Positions 63,426-64,000 of a stretch of 64,000 bases of DNA are shown in pieces (the stretch's first letter is position 1; each line of letters starts with the position of its first letter). The stretch spans positions 248,001 through 312,000 of the forward strand of contig NZ_JAFBDB010000003.1 of assembly GCF_016908015.1 (NCBI RefSeq). Reading direction: 5' to 3'. The translations under genes were made by a program, and so were the position numbers. The stretch comes from Clostridium pascui. GTDB lineage: Bacteria > Bacillota > Clostridia > Clostridiales > Clostridiaceae. Below the pieces are notes generated by a model, which was given only the letters and a program-made list of their open reading frames with translations, was not told the origin of the DNA and ran no database searches.

Positions 63426-64000
63426 TTATTTTACTTGGCCTATTCTTCTTACATTAACTACACAGTTTACATTTACCTTAGCGCTTTTATATACCTCATC
63501 CCAATTATCCTTAACTTTATTCCATATAAACGGGTGAAATTTTTGAACATATTCTCTAAGATCCAATAAATCTGATTCGTATTTACTTTGAAGTGCTTTT
63601 ATAAGCCTTTCGTTTTCATCCTTTAATGATTTCCCCAAGTTATTTTCTAGTTCCTCAATAAACGCTCTAGAAAGCACTTCCTTTTCAACATAATATCCTT
63701 TAATTTCTCCTTCTATCTTTAAATTAACATCAAACTCCAATTTATCATCATTTTCTCTAACCTTCATTCTTCTCTCAATTCCTTCTATTTCAAAATCAAT
63801 AGGATGACCTTCCCTATATACCACTCTCTTTCCTCTTTTAAGCTTTCCCTGCAAAATCTGAATATCCTCAGTCATATCTACTGATAATGTATCTACCATC
63901 TTATAATTCTTTACTATACCCGTTCCTGCAAGCTTAAGTTCATTTTTTTCTCTATCTAAAGCTATACATGGAACAGTAACATTTCCAGATGTAATTAAGT
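63426..64000 (-). CDS. Ger(x)C family spore germination protein, C-terminal part
   Basis: The reading frame is open to the right edge of the window, so the start lies outside it; ATG 63899 is internal. The visible residues match the GerAC (Ger(x)C) C-terminal domain: a segment with LAGTGIVKNYKMVDTLS, then DIQILQGKL, a long beta-region (KLEFDVNLKIEGEI), and DLLDLREYVQKFHPFIWNKVKDNWDE near the end. These are lipoprotein subunits of nutrient germinant receptors. The A and B subunits should be further upstream, beyond the window. It is the last gene here. Confidence 0.88.
   Translation of the reverse strand, partial: LITSGNVTVPCIALDREKNELKLAGTGIVKNYKMVDTLSVDMTEDIQILQGKLKRGKRVVYREGHPIDFEIEGIERRMKVRENDDKLEFDVNLKIEGEIKGYYVEKEVLSRAFIEELENNLGKSLKDENERLIKALQSKYESDLLDLREYVQKFHPFIWNKVKDNWDEVYKSAKVNVNCVVNVRRIGQVK

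Noticed and set aside
1-64000. CRISPR arrays, insertion sequences, prophage, toxin-antitoxin or defence islands
   Set aside because: No spaced direct repeats, transposase, integrase, phage or defence genes were seen. Base composition and gene order look like ordinary chromosome throughout.

Overview
The window is a contiguous piece of chromosome from an AT-rich, spore-forming Firmicute, most likely Clostridium sensu stricto. The evidence is the sporulation and germination set (spoIIID, spoIID, spoIIQ, spoIIR, ypeB, a Ger(x)C protein, yyaC, CotF-like coat proteins), the clostridial thiolase thlA, T-box/SAM-I/FMN leader RNAs, and many TTG or GTG starts behind strong Shine-Dalgarno sites. There is no prophage, insertion sequence, CRISPR array or other clear transferred island. 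It reads as conserved core genome with several poorly characterised clostridial gene clusters.

Layout. 1-7.3 kb: end of pssA, serine dehydratase beta subunit with a uridine-kinase-like protein, a DUF421/DUF4363 pair, class II aldolase, a nucleoid-associated protein and two CotF-like proteins. 7.5-10.1 kb: an uncharacterised four-gene operon (CYTH, DUF5685, DnaJ-TPR with a cysteine-rich tail, membrane protein). 10.1-14.9 kb: tRNA-Gln, a T-box leader with leuS, a small alarmone synthetase and a DUF2225 protein. 14.9-21.4 kb: a four-domain sulfur-handling flavoprotein with its ArsR-type repressor, a phosphoesterase, a FlhB-like/FliK-like pair, and ribU under an FMN riboswitch. 21.4-34 kb: tex, an M28 peptidase, prfB (programmed frameshift), secA, hpf with an upstream raiA-type structured RNA, comFC, a decayed ComFA, and recD2. 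34-36.7 kb: metK under a SAM-I riboswitch, a Tyr-Thr-Tyr tRNA cluster and yyaC.

36.8-42.2 kb is the sporulation/cell-wall block mbl-spoIIID-spoIIQ-spoIID-murA-ywmB, then thlA. 43.7-56.2 kb is the long minus-strand block mnaA, wecA/tagO-like, comEB-like, upp, rpiB, ywlE, sua5, a ZIP transporter, prfA, prmC, DUF1385, tdk, with rpmE divergent and then rho. 56-64 kb: two small unknown genes, a DUF1934 protein, a PP-loop/NFACT-R protein, ddl, ypeB, a GT28 glycosyltransferase, spoIIR and the C-terminal part of a Ger(x)C germination protein that runs off the right edge.

The observations I find most interesting are: a ComFA homologue that has lost its helicase motifs but keeps its place next to comFC; the direct junction of thlA to ywmB, where I would expect the F-type ATP synthase operon (consistent with a Clostridium tetani-like lineage, by inference); the CoA-disulfide-reductase/rhodanese/TusA/DsrE fusion with a cysteine-bearing ArsR regulator; and the CYTH-DUF5685-DnaJ-membrane operon, the best candidate here for an undescribed system. 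All assignments are from reading the sequence; no database search was run.
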